A DNA stretch of 64,000 nucleotides from NCBI GenBank assembly GCA_965240325.2, contig OZ251224.1, forward strand, positions 1,116,001 to 1,180,000. The letters are read 5' to 3'. Under the pieces are notes generated by a model, which was given only the letters and a program-made list of their open reading frames with translations, was not told the DNA's origin and did no database searches. This stretch comes from Rebecca billardiae RCC1528 (Eukaryota; Haptophyta). Shown here piece by piece: positions 9,759-20,470 of the stretch. The translations under genes and the position numbers were made by a program. The number at the start of each line of letters is the position of its first letter. Within the stretch, counting starts at the first letter, position 1.

Positions 9759-10871
9759 CAAGGGTAGTAAGGGTGAGCAACTCCGCTGGCGACAGCCGCG
9801 AAGGTCGGGAGCCCTCTGTTTGCCGCAAGCGGAGCGGAGCGAGTACTATCAGCGGCGGAGGGCGCTGAGGCCGCGCACGGCGTGAGGCGCGGCGTCGGAC
9901 GAGTCGGTCCGCGGAGGATGCGCGGCGATCGGCCTGCTGCGCAGCGGCAGTGTGCCTCACTTTGCCCCGAGCGCCGTCCTCCGCGTCGCCTCCTTCCCGC
10001 CTTGGAGCAGCACGCATGTGCGCGCCACCACCTTGAAGGCGGCACGGGCTTGCTCAGACGACCGCGCGCGTGTGGCGCGCGACTTGGTCGGCTGCGCGCG
10101 CGCGCTGCCGCGGTGCAAGGTAGCGCCGCCGCATGCGCGCGCCGTGCCAGCGCGAGAGCGTGTGCGCGGACCTGAGTGCGACCTCACACACATGTCGAAT
10201 GCTGCTTGGCATCCGACTTGCCGACCGTGACGGGAAGCTGGAAAAGACAGCGGCGTGAGTGTTGGTACCATCGATGCGGAGCCTTAGCGTCCACTTGTAT
10301 TCGTGCTGGGAAGGAATACACAAGACTAGGCCTTCGTCCTGGGTATCCAATGTCACTTAACACCTCGCTGATCGACCCGACGAGTGCCAGCGTGAGGCAC
10401 AGCGAATCATTCGTGAGAGCAGGCAGACAAGCGAGCACTACGCTCATGAGATGGCCGTGAGCAAAGGCTCGCGCGGGCACGGCGCGCGCATGCCGGCATG
10501 CGGCGGTGCTACCTTGCACCGCGGCAGCGCGCACGCGCAGCAAACCAAGTCGCCGTCCACTTGCTCAGTCGTCTGAGCAAGCCCGTGCCGCCTTCAAGGT
10601 GGTGGCGCGCACATGCGTGCTGCTCCAAGGCGGGAAGGAGGCGACGCGGAGGACGGCGCTCGGGGCAAAGTGAGGCGCACTGCCGCTGCGCAGCGGGCCG
10701 AGCGCCGCGCATCCTCCGCGGACCGACTCGGCCGACGCCGCGCCTCACGCCGTGCGCGGCCTCAGCGCCCTCCGCCGCTGATAGTACTCGCTCCGCTCCG
10801 CTCGCGGCAAACAGAGGGCTCCCGACCTTCGCGGCTGTCGCCAGCGGAGTTGCTCACCCTTACTACCCTTG
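9759..10871. mobile_element. Foldback element 1 (long-arm inverted repeat)
   Basis: Arms at about 9759-10157 and 10467-10871 are near-identical reverse complements, each about 400 bp, around a loop of about 310 bp. The ends read CAAGGGTAGTAAGG inward from both sides. CCACGGC lies immediately outside both ends (9752-9758 and 10872-10878), which looks like a 7-8 bp target-site duplication, as made by hAT-type transposases. The right arm carries small indels, including a GCATGCCGGCATGC palindrome near 10491. No transposase frame is visible, so it is non-autonomous. Confidence 0.8.
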
Positions 10872-11303
10872 CCACGGCCCTTGATGCTGACCACCGGCGG
10901 ACGCTGGGAGAGTATCATATACTTGTATGGAACCGGGTAGAAATGAAACAGGCATATTAAAGCAGATAGATTATTGTAGCCTTGATCGGCACGCATGTTC
11001 TTTTGTCCGGCCGAAGATTCCTTCCGTTGAGACGCGATTGGCGGCTCTGTAGGTAGCAGTACTCTTTAGTGAGTACCAAAACTAGACATCTTTCGTCAAT
11101 TTCGTGAGCGATGCGATTTCAAACCGAGTATGTACCTATCGTAGTAGTGATGACGACGAGATATCATCTTGATGCGGGATTCAACTTTCGGTTCATGAGA
11201 AGACCCAAGAAAAGTCTTGATCCCCAGTCTGAGATCAGTTGTGGTGTTCATCCGATCGAAAAGCATTGGTGAGCAAGACGACGGTTCATTCACCATCCCC
11301 CAG
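10872..11303. other. Spacer upstream of the GARP gene
   Basis: AT-richer unique sequence with no gene seen. It presumably contains the promoter and 5' leader of the GARP gene. Confidence 0.4.
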
Positions 11304-12002
11304 ATGGCCAAGCGGGCGACGGAAGCGCCGACAGGCACGAAGCCGCCGAGGATCAAGTGGACCCGGGAACTCCACGCCACGTTTGAAGAGGCCGTGAATG
11401 CTCTTGGTGGCTATGGGACTGCCCAGCCGGCGCAGATCCTCGAGTGGATGTGCGTAAAAGGCTTGACGCGGACCCATGTGAAAAGCCATCTGCAGAACTG
11501 CACTTCCAAACTCGCGGAGAACGAAGCGCTCGTCGCCACGGCCGCCGCCCCCGTGTACCCCTCCCCCGCTTTCGCCGCGGCGGCCAATTTGACCCACGTT
11601 GGCGTTGGCCCACTTCCTGTCGGCCCGTGCTGTTCGAACTTTACCGACGCGCACGGGTGCGCGGCCGCTTCGCCGTGGACGGGCGTGCATCCTCCTGGAC
11701 CTGAGGCGCGGTGGTCTGAGCACACATACTGCTGCGGACCGGCCACCGCCGCGGCCCCCGTGGACACGGGCCCGCAACCACAGCCGCAACCACCGCTCCA
11801 GCCACAGCACATGAGCCAGCCAGCTCCGTCGTGGCAGGGCTACTACTACCTGCCACAGTGCGCGCCAACACATGACGGTGCAGCGCACCAGTCCTGGTCA
11901 GCGTGTGCTACTCCTCAGCAGCAGCTGCTGCCGTCGCCGCAGCAGCTGCAGCAGCCGCAACAGCAGCCATTGCCGCTTCCGCAGTACACCAACAACAGCA
12001 AT

Positions 12003-12046
<44 letters not shown>

Positions 12047-12515
12047 CTACCACTACTATGGACAGCAGCACAGCTGCTGGGTGTCGCACAGCGTCCACGG
12101 AGTGGGCATCCAGCCAGCGCAGCACGCTGGCAGCACTGGCGGCGGCGCGGCCGAGCACATGGCCGGCGGCTTCCCGCTGCCGCAGCTCACGCGTTTCCCG
12201 GGCGTGGGATCACAGGGATGTGGCTTGCCGGGCAGCCTCGACGGCCACGGTAGTTCCCGCCACGATTTCGACAACGACTCCTGGGAGGAGCAGGTCATGT
12301 TGATGTTTGGCGAGCAGGAGCGCCTGCAAGCTGAGCTCTCGCGCGTGATTGGCGAGTGCATCAATGCGGTGCGCGTGCGCAAGGCGGCAGGAACGCTCGA
12401 GGTGACGAAGGACGTGCGCACAGCCTCCACTAACATGCAGTTCGCCCTGCGTCTCCTGGTCAAGAAGTACGAGCAGCTCGTCTCTGTGCTCGAGGCGGAT
12501 GACCCGGCCTGCTGA
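11304..12515 (+). CDS. GARP/G2-like (Myb SHLQ-type) transcription factor
   Basis: A 403-aa protein with an N-terminal GARP DNA-binding domain at residues about 13-65. It starts PRIKWTRELHATFEEAVNAL and ends in the signature THVKSHLQ, as in plant and algal G2-like regulators. The middle is low-complexity: Gln-rich runs and a run of about 15 prolines encoded by CCG repeats (about 12004-12047), typical of activation regions. The C-terminal 80 residues (about 320-400) are predicted helical (QVMLMFGEQERLQAELSRVI) and may dimerise. I chose the ATG at 11304, next to the conserved domain; an in-frame ATG at 11217 would add 29 residues that look like leader sequence. Probably a nuclear DNA-binding regulator; targets unknown. 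Confidence 0.85.
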
Positions 12516-13099
12516 CAGTGTCAGTCAGTGCCGTGAGTGGCCGGCGCAGAGCAGTGAGTCCTACATAGCTACAGTTCTGACTGCTGTACCAACCCGCAGC
12601 CTCCGACTCGCTGCTGGCAGCCTAACTAGCCATGCATCAACCTTGAAATGGTGAAATCGTTCGTCTGTCCCGTCCCGGCCGCGGGGCCCGGCAGCACGGT
12701 TTGGCCCGCGCCGCCTCGCGGAGGGCGCGCCGGGCCGGCCCAAGCTCTATCACTACTGCTATGCTACTGCATGCCGCGCTACAAATATAACTTTAATCAG
12801 AATAATGACCGCGTTCCGCGGTCCTTTCGTAGAACCAACGTAGTTAGGGGGCCGCGGTGCCGACTCTCTGTCGGCTTGCTAACCGAATAAGCCAGTATGT
12901 ATCGTCATACAGACGCTGGCTCTGGCTCCGGTTGACCCCTGCCAGTCCGGTCATAGAAACCGGGCGTACCGAAAATGATCTTCGCATTCCTGCGGCGCCG
13001 AATGAACGCCCGAACTCCGAAGTGTCCCACAGGGCTCCAAGTAGGGTTACTATGGATGGCCAATAAGTGCCCAGGGTGTGAAACTCAGTTTGTGACTAC
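12516..13099. other. Gene-free spacer
   Basis: Nothing recognisable except the GACCGCGTTCCGCGGTC hairpin repeat at 12807. Confidence 0.5.
12802..12828. repeat. Palindromic hairpin repeat, copy 1
   Basis: GACCGCGTTCCGCGGTC (12807-12823) is a perfect 7-bp stem with a 3-nt loop. It sits in a 27-bp block shared with 47247-47273. Confidence 0.85.
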
Positions 13100-13273
13100 T
13101 TCAGACTCTATTTTTCATAGCTATTTACCCAGTCCGGTGACATATTTCCAATAGCTACGGGTGCATCCGGATCGCTCCCGGACCGTGTTCTGACCAGAGT
13201 CTGAAATGGGTAAATACATAGTAATGATCGGCTACGCCGATCTACATAGTAAAAATAGATCGAGTCTGAACTA
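13100..13273. repeat. Imperfect palindrome, MITE-like
   Basis: The left part (from 13100) reads TTCAGACTCTATTTTTCATA then CTATTTACCCA. The right part to 13273 reads the reverse complement, TGGGTAAAT then AAAAATAGATCGAGTCTGAA. A nested GATCGGCTACGCCGATC hairpin lies near 13227. No coding content. Confidence 0.65.
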
Positions 13274-13346
13274 TAGAGGAAGTGCTTGTTGGCCCAATAT
13301 CGCTCTGAAGTCATCATCTAGGCATCCATTGAGGTCCTCCTGTGCA

Positions 13347-13377
13347 GTTTTCACGAGTGACTTCATGAAGGAGCTCA
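13347..13377. repeat. 31-bp dispersed repeat, copy 2
   Basis: Identical to 4455-4485, including CACGAGTGACTTCATGAAGG. Confidence 0.85.
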
Positions 13378-13894
13378 CAGTGCCCGTCTCTGGCAGGGGT
13401 CAACCGAAGCCAGAGCCCGCTGTCTGTCATCTAATTATTATAGTCTGACCGTCGGTGCCAACCAACAGTTCGCCTGTGAGCAGTGCCACTACGGCTCACT
13501 GGCACTCAGAGTCACTCAGTTGCCCGCCCACTCTCCGGGCCCGGGCTGCGGCCCGGGGGCCGAGCGAGGACTCTGGATCGCCGATGGCGATACGGCCCGA
13601 GTCCGGCGACTAACTACTGCCGCATGGGCCATGCCACTCGTCAAGCCTCAAGAGTCAAGAGTCAAGGCTCCGGCTCGCAGCGGCACGTCGCCGTCGGCTT
13701 GCCTCGGCAACTCGGCCGGGGCCGATGGCGATGCCCGATGCCGATGGCGATGCCGATGGCAGCCCGGGGCCGCACGCCCCGCCACCGGATTCCGGAATGG
13801 CTGCGCGGCTACAGTAGTCCCGCGACCCGGGGCCGCCCGGCGCCAGCGGGGTGACGGCCAGCCCCGGAGGCGGTTGCGACCAGTCCCTCGAGTA

Positions 13895-14226
13895 GTCTCG
13901 GGGCAGCGCACGCGCAGGGTGCGTGAATAAATCTTGCAGCAGCTGCAGCAGTTGTGCGGCTCCGTCGCCAGCCCATCGTCGCGACGCGGAAGACGCGCGG
14001 TGGCGGCGGCGCGGTCTCGGGGCAGCGCACGCGCAGGGTGCGTGAATGAATGAATCTTGCAGCAGCTGCAGCAGTTGTGCGGCTCCGTCGCCAGCCCATC
14101 GTCGCGACGCGGAAGACGCGCGGTGGCGGCGGCGCGGTCTCGGGGCAGCGCACGCGCAGGGTGCGTGAATCTTGCAGCAGCTGCAGGTTGTGCGGCTCCG
14201 TCGAGCCCATCGTCGCGACGCGGAGG
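13895..14226. repeat. Tandem repeat, three copies of about 119-123 bp
   Basis: Units begin GTCTCGGGGCAGCGCACGCG at 13895, 14014 and 14137. The second has an extra GAAT duplication; the third is shortened within the GCAGCAGCTGCAG part. Minus-strand frames stay open through the units but have no recognisable domain. Confidence 0.85.
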
Positions 14227-15537
14227 ACAGTAGACGAAGACCAGCTTGAGTGAACACGGCCTGCGAAGTGCGAGCGAGTCGACCGGGAACAGTCACGGGT
14301 CGCGAGTGCCACTCGCCCAGAAGCGACGTCTGCGTGGGGTGCGCGTCGGGCAGGCCCAAGAAGATGCGCAGCATCATGTTCAGGCCCACTAGGCCCAGCG
14401 CCTCGATCACCACCTGCTTCTTCGCTGTGTTGATCATCTTCACTGCCGCGGTTCGCGCCGAGTTTGACTGGCGGCCGCACGCCCCGGCGGCGGGCACGGC
14501 CCGTGCGCTCGCCGTCCTGACGCGGCGGCGGTCCTGGATGCACTGCGGCACCTGGCCTGAACCCGCGTGCCACGCCACGCGCCGCCGCCGGGCGAGGCGT
14601 CGGCGGCGGCCGCCTCCGCCGCCAACGCGGCACGTCGCGCTGATCTGCGGTGCGAGCTGACCAGTCCTGAGCAACCGCTTCAAAATCAAATAGCCTGAGT
14701 AACCCCATAAATAAGGTAGTTGGCGCGTAAGATCGAATGGAGATACAGTCCTCTCAACAATAAATTACCCTATGGAGAGCACACCTGCACATCACACCTT
14801 CTCCTGGCCGCCTAGGCTTGCATGACGGGCACCTGCGGCCCCAGCACTCTCCATTCGGTCGAGCTGCACCCACCCATCATGACTTCAGCCGGGTGAGTGA
14901 CAATTGGAGGACTCCTCTGGGCAGCACGTGAAGCCGGCCAGCTCGGACGTGACAGTGGCCGACAGGCTCTCGACTGGCTCCCACACCCCTTTCAGCCCAG
15001 CTTGTAGCACAGCGCGCCGCTGATTTTCGGCGGAGCCTCGTGTGCTGTGCTACAGGGCATACCCAATCAGCAGGTGGGCCGCTGGCAGGCTAGGTGCATC
15101 TGGTGCACTGTGGTGGCCATTCCCCGACCACCACCCGCAGAGACGTGGCCTGCACACTGAAACCGCACTGCTCACGCCAGGCTGTGCTGCTAGGCTGGCT
15201 GCTAGGCAGTATCAAAGGCCATCCAGCTGCAGCGCCAGGGCCCACTATACAGCTGCTACACTCCCAGCCAGCCAGCCCACAGCCTGCTCAGGGGGTGAAT
15301 TTCCATCCCTGCCTGCCCTCGTGGTGGTCCAGCACCCCCGCGCAGCACCCGTCAGCCGGTTGTGCACCTGCATTCAATTTATCTGACTGACTCAGCCCAC
15401 ACACCCGCCCAGCTCATACCCACCTGGTCTGTGAGGGTTATAGGTGCAGTAACAGATAGCATGCAGCAGTGGGCCTCAAACAGTGACTGAGCTGGTATAG
15501 ACAGCCAAACACAAGGGTAAGCAATTGTTGAGGGGAC

Positions 15538-15816
15538 TGTAGATAGCGACTACGGTTATCTTTGTTTTGGCAATAATCAGAACTACACGAGATAATCGCG
15601 TTTACGGCGATCTCCATTAGCGGTCGTAGCTCCCGTAGCTCCAATTAACGGTTTTGCTGGGATCCTTCGCGTAAGATCGAATGGAGATAGATAGTGATCA
15701 CGGTTATCTCTGCTTCGGCAAGAATCAAAACCAAACGAGATAATGGCGTTTACGGCGATCTCCATTAGGTCGTAGCTCCCGTAGCTCCAATTAAACGGTT
15801 TTGCTGGGATCCTTCT
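15538..15816. repeat. Tandem duplication, unit about 148 bp
   Basis: Copy 1 is about 15538-15668 and copy 2 about 15686-15816. They share GCGTTTACGGCGATCTCCAT and end in TTTTGCTGGGATCCTTC. A GCGTAAGATCGAATGGAGAT junction motif at 15670 also occurs at 14726. Confidence 0.8.
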
Positions 15817-16055
15817 CATAACAAGTTTTTGACTCGAAACAATCAAACGTCGCTCGGCAAACTCGTACTCCAGCATACAAGAATGACAAAAATACTCACT
15901 TGTTTCACCCCCGGGGTATCTGATCCCACGTCCGTCCATCGACTTATGCGGAATGGCGTGGGCGCGCTTATTTCGTCAAGCGCGTAGTTGCTAATGCAGA
16001 GCACTATGGGCCAACGTACCCCTCGAAAAAGCGAAAACTCACCCTCCAACACCCC

Positions 16056-16166
16056 TCAAAATCGTCCCCCGTCCCCTTTTCTTTGATCAAAAGATCTTTT
16101 TGACAACGTAGTGAGGGCCCCCGGCGGGGCTCCACGCTACGCGCTCCGCCCTACACCGCGGGCCAT
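16056..16166. repeat. Dispersed repeat, copy 1 (partner at 49578)
   Basis: About 110 bp, roughly 80% identical to 49578-49703. Shared landmarks in order are AAATCGTCCCCCGTCCC, TTGATCAAA, CTCCACGCT and CGCGCTCCGCCCT, ending CACCGCGGGCCATAA. Confidence 0.75.
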
Positions 16167-16200
16167 AAGAGACGCACACGACAGCTCAGGCAGGCGAGAT
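16163..16200. repeat. Short dispersed repeat, copy 1 of 3
   Basis: ATAAGAGACGCAC followed by AGCTCAGGCAGGCGAGATTG. Related copies lie at 17152-17192 and 18814-18850. Confidence 0.7.
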
Positions 16201-17151
16201 TGACGCCCGTGCAGTAGCGTCAGTGAGCCCCATATGATCCTATCATCTACTGTCTAGCTAAGTAGTTACTGTATACTCAACTCATTCATCATTGAGACTA
16301 TATCTATATCTATCTATATCTATCTATCTATATACATATATAGCAGCTATAGTCGTGTAATTCCACCTATATGTATAGCTAGTAACTAGCTGTCCGGTTC
16401 GGACTATAGTGAATGACGACAGTATCAAAAAACACATCTCAGGCACCCCATGGCCATAGACGGTGCGCATCATTAAGATTAATAAGCAGGGCAGACTGAG
16501 AGGAAGAAAGCCCTGCCTGGCAGCTGATAAGTACAACTAGGGCAACGATTAATTTACATTCGACGATGCGCGTCTTTAATGCGTTCATTCACTTTCAGCA
16601 GCAGCGCTCTTTCTGCTGAATGGAGATTCCTGGACGCCGCTCGGGGCACTCAGGGTGCGAGCAGTGATGCCGGGCGGCGCGCCTGACCATGATCGAGTGG
16701 ATAGTAGTTACGACTACAGTATATTTACGTCAGCTGCGCAGGCAGTCGCGGACACTACTGCGCTAGCTTATAATGAGCAGATGAAACTGGAGCCACCCCC
16801 GCCCCCCCTCCAGTCAATGGAGCCTGGTTGCTTAATTAAGTTTTAAAATGTTGACACGGACATCGGGCGGGCACATCGGCTGGATCAGCCAGCCTTTGAT
16901 TATGACCTCCGAATATATGCTCCTACTCCTCTAAGTCTAGACCACCCCACTCCCCAGGCGATCCCTTGGACGATACGACGGCCAGATCGGGAATATCATT
17001 ATCAGCCGTGGACACAGTCTGACAATAGGTTCAGATTCGTCTATTTTCTTTAACTAACTACCCAGCCCGGGTGACATTTTCGCAGAGAGAGCTGAGAGAC
17101 TGACTCAGACACAGGCAGAGAGAGAGCTGAGACTCAGTGAGTTTACAATTA

Positions 17152-17192
17152 CAAAGAATAAGCAGAGACGCACATAGCTCAGGCAGGCGGGA
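17152..17192. repeat. Short dispersed repeat, copy 2 of 3
   Basis: AAGAATAAGCAGAGACGCAC followed by AGCTCAGGCAGGCGGGATTG; close to the copies at 16163 and 18814. Confidence 0.7.
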
Positions 17193-17216
17193 TTGTGAGC
17201 TAGACTGACTCAGGCT

Positions 17217-17218
<2 letters not shown>

Positions 17219-17248
<30 letters not shown>

Positions 17249-17275
17249 CGAGAGAGAGACGAGAGAGAGAGAGCT
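17219..17275. repeat. GA-rich microsatellite
   Basis: (GA)n interrupted by CGAGAGAGAGAC steps. Confidence 0.9.
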
Positions 17276-17827
17276 AGCAGAGCAGAGAGATTTCACTTGA
17301 CTTCGCGACTGCGGGCCATCGCGGACGTAACGGAGTCGGAGGCCGTGCTGCGGGCCCGTGGGCCCTGGCCGCCGGCGCCCGGCGGCTGGCTGCGGGTTCA
17401 GTTAACTGTAACGGGGCGGTGGCGGGTGCCGCCGACCCGGACTCCGGAGTGCCGCGCCGACTCTGCTCCGCGGGCCCGAGCCGATTTAGGGTCGCTCGAT
17501 CCAAGCCACTTCTATGGAGTCACGCGAAAAGTCTAGCTATTATTTTGGTGGCAGGCCGGACCAGTACGCCGAAATGTCTCCTGGTACTGTCAGTGACAGT
17601 GCGCCTGGGCCCGTCATTCACGACTAGCGGAGTAGCGGGCTGACCGCCGAGAACTCGGGCCAACTTGGCCATACGTGCCACTCCCACGAATGAGCGCAGG
17701 AGTAGCGTGAGGATGTGACGAGCTGTGATCGTCTCGGATAATTGCCTTGCCCGCGATCGTCACTCGCCGAGCCATGCAGTTCTGTTCGGCGAGATAGACC
17801 ACAGCGCCGGCGCTCGACACACGCACA

Positions 17828-18370
17828 TCACTCGCCTGCGTTGCCCCGGGCACGGCGTGCCGCGAGCATCTTGCGGCTACGTGCGACGCGGAAGTGGGCA
17901 AGGTTCTTGCCGAACTCACGCCAATTTGTGAACATCCCTCGCATCCACGGCACCGTCAGCGCGTGTACTTGCCGGCTCTCCGCGACCAGGCTGTTCAGCT
18001 CGCGGAGCGCGACGTCGTCTTGTGGGTTGCCAACGACCAGCACGTGACCCCCATCGGCGATCACCTCTTTGATGGCAAGTGCCGCGCGCCTGAGGGCAGG
18101 GTGGGTCTCCTCCGCGTCGAGCAGGTACACGCCGTGTCGGATGCCGCGAGCATACTGGATTGCTCGCGGGTGTTGCTTGTCCGTCCCCGAGAATGCGTAG
18201 CGCCCGCGCGTGCTGCCGATGTGGCCGCGATCACTGACAAGGTGCTGCGGGAGATCGCGCAAGAAGTCTGCGTCATGACGCTCACGCCGGATCGAGGCAG
18301 CGAGACCCGGCAGCGCGCGTGTGGCAGCATGCTTGGAGGAGTGGGTGATGGCCATGCCCGTGCGGAGCAT
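17828..18370 (-). CDS. Mitochondrial ribosomal protein uS2m-like, short C terminus
   Basis: A 180-aa single-exon frame that aligns with the small-subunit ribosomal protein uS2. Family landmarks in order are a HIGS motif near residue 50, YARGIRHGVYLLDAEETHPA, LRRAALAIKEVIADGGHVLV and VPWMRGMFTNWREF. The N-terminal 35 residues are basic and Ser/Thr/Arg-rich with few acids, fitting a mitochondrial presequence. An in-frame stop lies just upstream, so the ATG at 18370 is the only start. Bacterial uS2 continues about 100 residues beyond the TNW motif; here only about 25 remain. The gene may be truncated, may have a missed downstream exon, or may belong to a lineage with a short form. Its upstream region is occupied by dispersed repeat C (from 18435). 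Confidence 0.75.
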   Translation of the reverse strand: MLRTGMAITHSSKHAATRALPGLAASIRRERHDADFLRDLPQHLVSDRGHIGSTRGRYAFSGTDKQHPRAIQYARGIRHGVYLLDAEETHPALRRAALAIKEVIADGGHVLVVGNPQDDVALRELNSLVAESRQVHALTVPWMRGMFTNWREFGKNLAHFRVARSRKMLAARRARGNAGE

Positions 18371-18434
18371 GATGGCGACCGCTCGCTATGCGAGAGTTTG
18401 CGTCTTTGCGAGTTGCGACGCAGCGCGGTCTATT

Positions 18435-18550
18435 CGCGCCCCTCACCTGCCTGCGCCGGTCTGTTTTGTGGCGGTGTCTTTGTGCAGTGTTGGATGGCGT
18501 CAATCACGCCTTAACCAAGTGTGCACGTTAAAACATAGTAAACTGTAGAC
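18435..18550. repeat. Dispersed repeat C, medium copy
   Basis: About 115 bp identical to the right-hand half of 8772-8990, ending TAGTAAACTG then TA. It starts about 65 bp upstream of the uS2m-like start codon, on that gene's promoter side. Confidence 0.85.
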
Positions 18551-18801
18551 GACCCGGGACCAAGGCCAACGCGCTCCAGCGACATCCTCCATTAACTCCA
18601 TTCAGTACTTCGACAGACGAATCAGGAGAGCTGCGCCCTCGTGCCTGTGTCTTTAAATCATAGAATTAGTCTGGGCTGGCTCTTGGCTGGCTGGTCCGGA
18701 TCCAGATCTGTGTCCGGGTGCGCAGTCCTACGGGTGAGAACAAAGGAATACAGGGTGGGGGAGCCCCGGACTGCAGTCTGAAAGCGGCCCCTTCAACTTT
18801 A

Positions 18802-18854
18802 CAGTTTACTAAGAATAAGAGACGCACACAGCTCAGGCAGGCGAGATTGAACAG
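18802..18854. repeat. 53-bp TA-flanked insert containing short repeat copy 3
   Basis: Starts CAGTTTACTA and contains GAGACGCACACAGCTCAGGC and GGCGAGATTG. TA lies on both sides. Its immediate flanks, CCCCTTCAACTTTA and TACAGGTGGATACGGG, are the same sequences (reverse strand) that flank foldback element 2. Confidence 0.65.
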
Positions 18855-19452
18855 TACAGGTGGATACGGGCTAACTGGACACAGGGGCTATCTGGACACT
18901 CAGCGGGCGGCGGGCCTCGTGGCGAGGGCTCGTGGGCGAACGAGCACGAGCGCCCACTGGCGGGTCGCCACGACGGCGCACGATGTTCGCTGAACTCACC
19001 TGGTCGTGAGACGTCGTCTGCGCACGCGCCAGGTCGCGCTTCTCGCCGCCTTCGCCTTGTTTCGTGAGTCCCGCGCACAAGGGCGAACGCCAGCGTTTCA
19101 AGCCGCAAGGCGCGTGCGCGGACTCAGGAAGGGCGGACTCCGAGGCAAGGCGCGGTTGCGCTGGCGTGGGTAGGTCCCAGAGCAACCGTCCGAGCCGCTG
19201 CACACGCTTTTCCTCCGCGCGCGCGTCTCTGAGCTCGATTCCCATGCCTCAGCCAGTGCCAGGGGCTAATTGGACAGTGCCATTGCGGCCGCCACGCGCG
19301 GAGACGGGCCCGCAGCGCAGAAAGCGCGCTGTGGCGGAACTCCAGGGACCCCCTGAAGTCCGTCCCTGGCGCCCCTTCGACCCCAATGCTCCCAGGGAGG
19401 CCTCCGCGTGAGTTGGGTCGGCCACTGTCCAGATCACCCGTATCCACCTGTA

Positions 19453-20470
19453 GTGGGCACGCTGCGGCCGCATGGCGGCCGGCCGCCCGCCGCCCACGCG
19501 AACAAAAGTCCGTGCGCGGGCGTGGTGGGCACGCACGTGTCGATGGCGTAGGGCTGGCAGGTCCGTATGTGTCATGGCCGATCCCCCGGCGCGTTTGAGA
19601 CCCCATCCCCGGCGCCTGAGGCACCACACATGCTGGCGATGACAGATGTCGTGTTCAGCACGGGTTGCTGTGCACGCGCCGGTACGGCGGGGTGGTGCAC
19701 ACGGAGAGAGGGCCTAGAAAGGGGTGGCGTGAGTTCTCACAGGTCTGGTCTCTACTGACGTCGCCCGGCGCGCGCATCGTGTGTCCCAGTAGGCTTGGAA
19801 GCTTCTTAAACACCGCTTGTTCCACTATACCACGAACACTCTTCCTTTCGGCCTTTCCAAACAAACATTACGCAACTCGGCAACTGAGAGGTTTGTGTGT
19901 GGCAGGTGGCGATGGGGCAGAGCCATGGCATGAGCTCAATTCCAGGGCGCAAGTAGCCGTCAAGTAGCCGGTTGAGCTGTTAGACTGCCCACGCAGGACA
20001 CACAAGACCTAATGGGCTCCCTCTCTGCGAACTCTTCAGCCTGAACGCCTCGCTGGGGTACACGCCCAAGTGGTGCGTGTGTGAGCAGTGAGCATGCTTT
20101 ACCGTCAGCCAACAAGAAGCACTGAACAGGCCGCCCATCCTTATGACGCGCCGCGCCGGGCGACGTCAGTGGAGACCAGACCTGTGAGAACGCACGCCAC
20201 CCCTTTCTAGGCCCTCTCTCCGTGTGCACCACCCCGCCGTACCGCGCGTGCACAGCAACCCGTGCTGAACACGACATCTGTCATCGCCAGCATGTGTGGT
20301 GCCTCAGGCGCCGGGGATGGGGTCTCAAACGCGCCGGGGGATCGGCCATGACACATACGGACCTGCCAGCCCTACGCCATCGACACGTGCGTGCCCACCA
20401 CGCCCGCGCACGGACTTTTGTTCGCGTGGGCGGCGGGCGGCCGGCCGCCATGCGGCCGCAGCGTGCCCAC
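19453..20470. mobile_element. Foldback element 2 with TA target duplication
   Basis: Arms of about 320 bp (19453-19775 and 20150-20470) are near-perfect reverse complements around a loop of about 375 bp. The outer ends read GTGGGCACGCTGCGGCCGCA inward from both sides, identical for at least 48 bp. TA occurs immediately outside both ends (19451-19452, 20471-20472), as left by Tc1/mariner-type insertion. No transposase is encoded. It ends 120 bp upstream of the oxidoreductase start codon. Confidence 0.8.

Larger units (their letters stand above)
14227..17827. other. Gene-poor repeat region
   Basis: No supported gene. A 136-codon + strand frame at 14250-14660 has one hydrophobic patch (TTCFFAVLIIFTAAVRA) but no family resemblance. 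Its reverse strand also has a hydrophobic segment (LGLVGLNMMLRIFLGL); I cannot decide if either is real. The stretch also holds tandem and dispersed repeats listed separately, TA/TC-rich microsatellite near 16295-16340 and GA-rich sequence near 17219. Confidence 0.45.
18371..19452. other. Gene-free spacer with repeats
   Basis: Contains dispersed repeat C and a 53-bp insert flanked by TA. No convincing gene: the open frames at about 18870-19410 on both strands are low-complexity. Confidence 0.5.

Noticed and set aside
9650-10884. Arg/Ala-rich frames of about 130 codons in both arms of foldback element 1
   Set aside because: Identity between the arms comes from the inverted duplication of DNA, not from protein conservation; no domain is recognisable.
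14250-14660. 136-codon + strand frame with a hydrophobic patch
   Set aside because: No family resemblance and no supporting context; kept only as a remark in the region entry.
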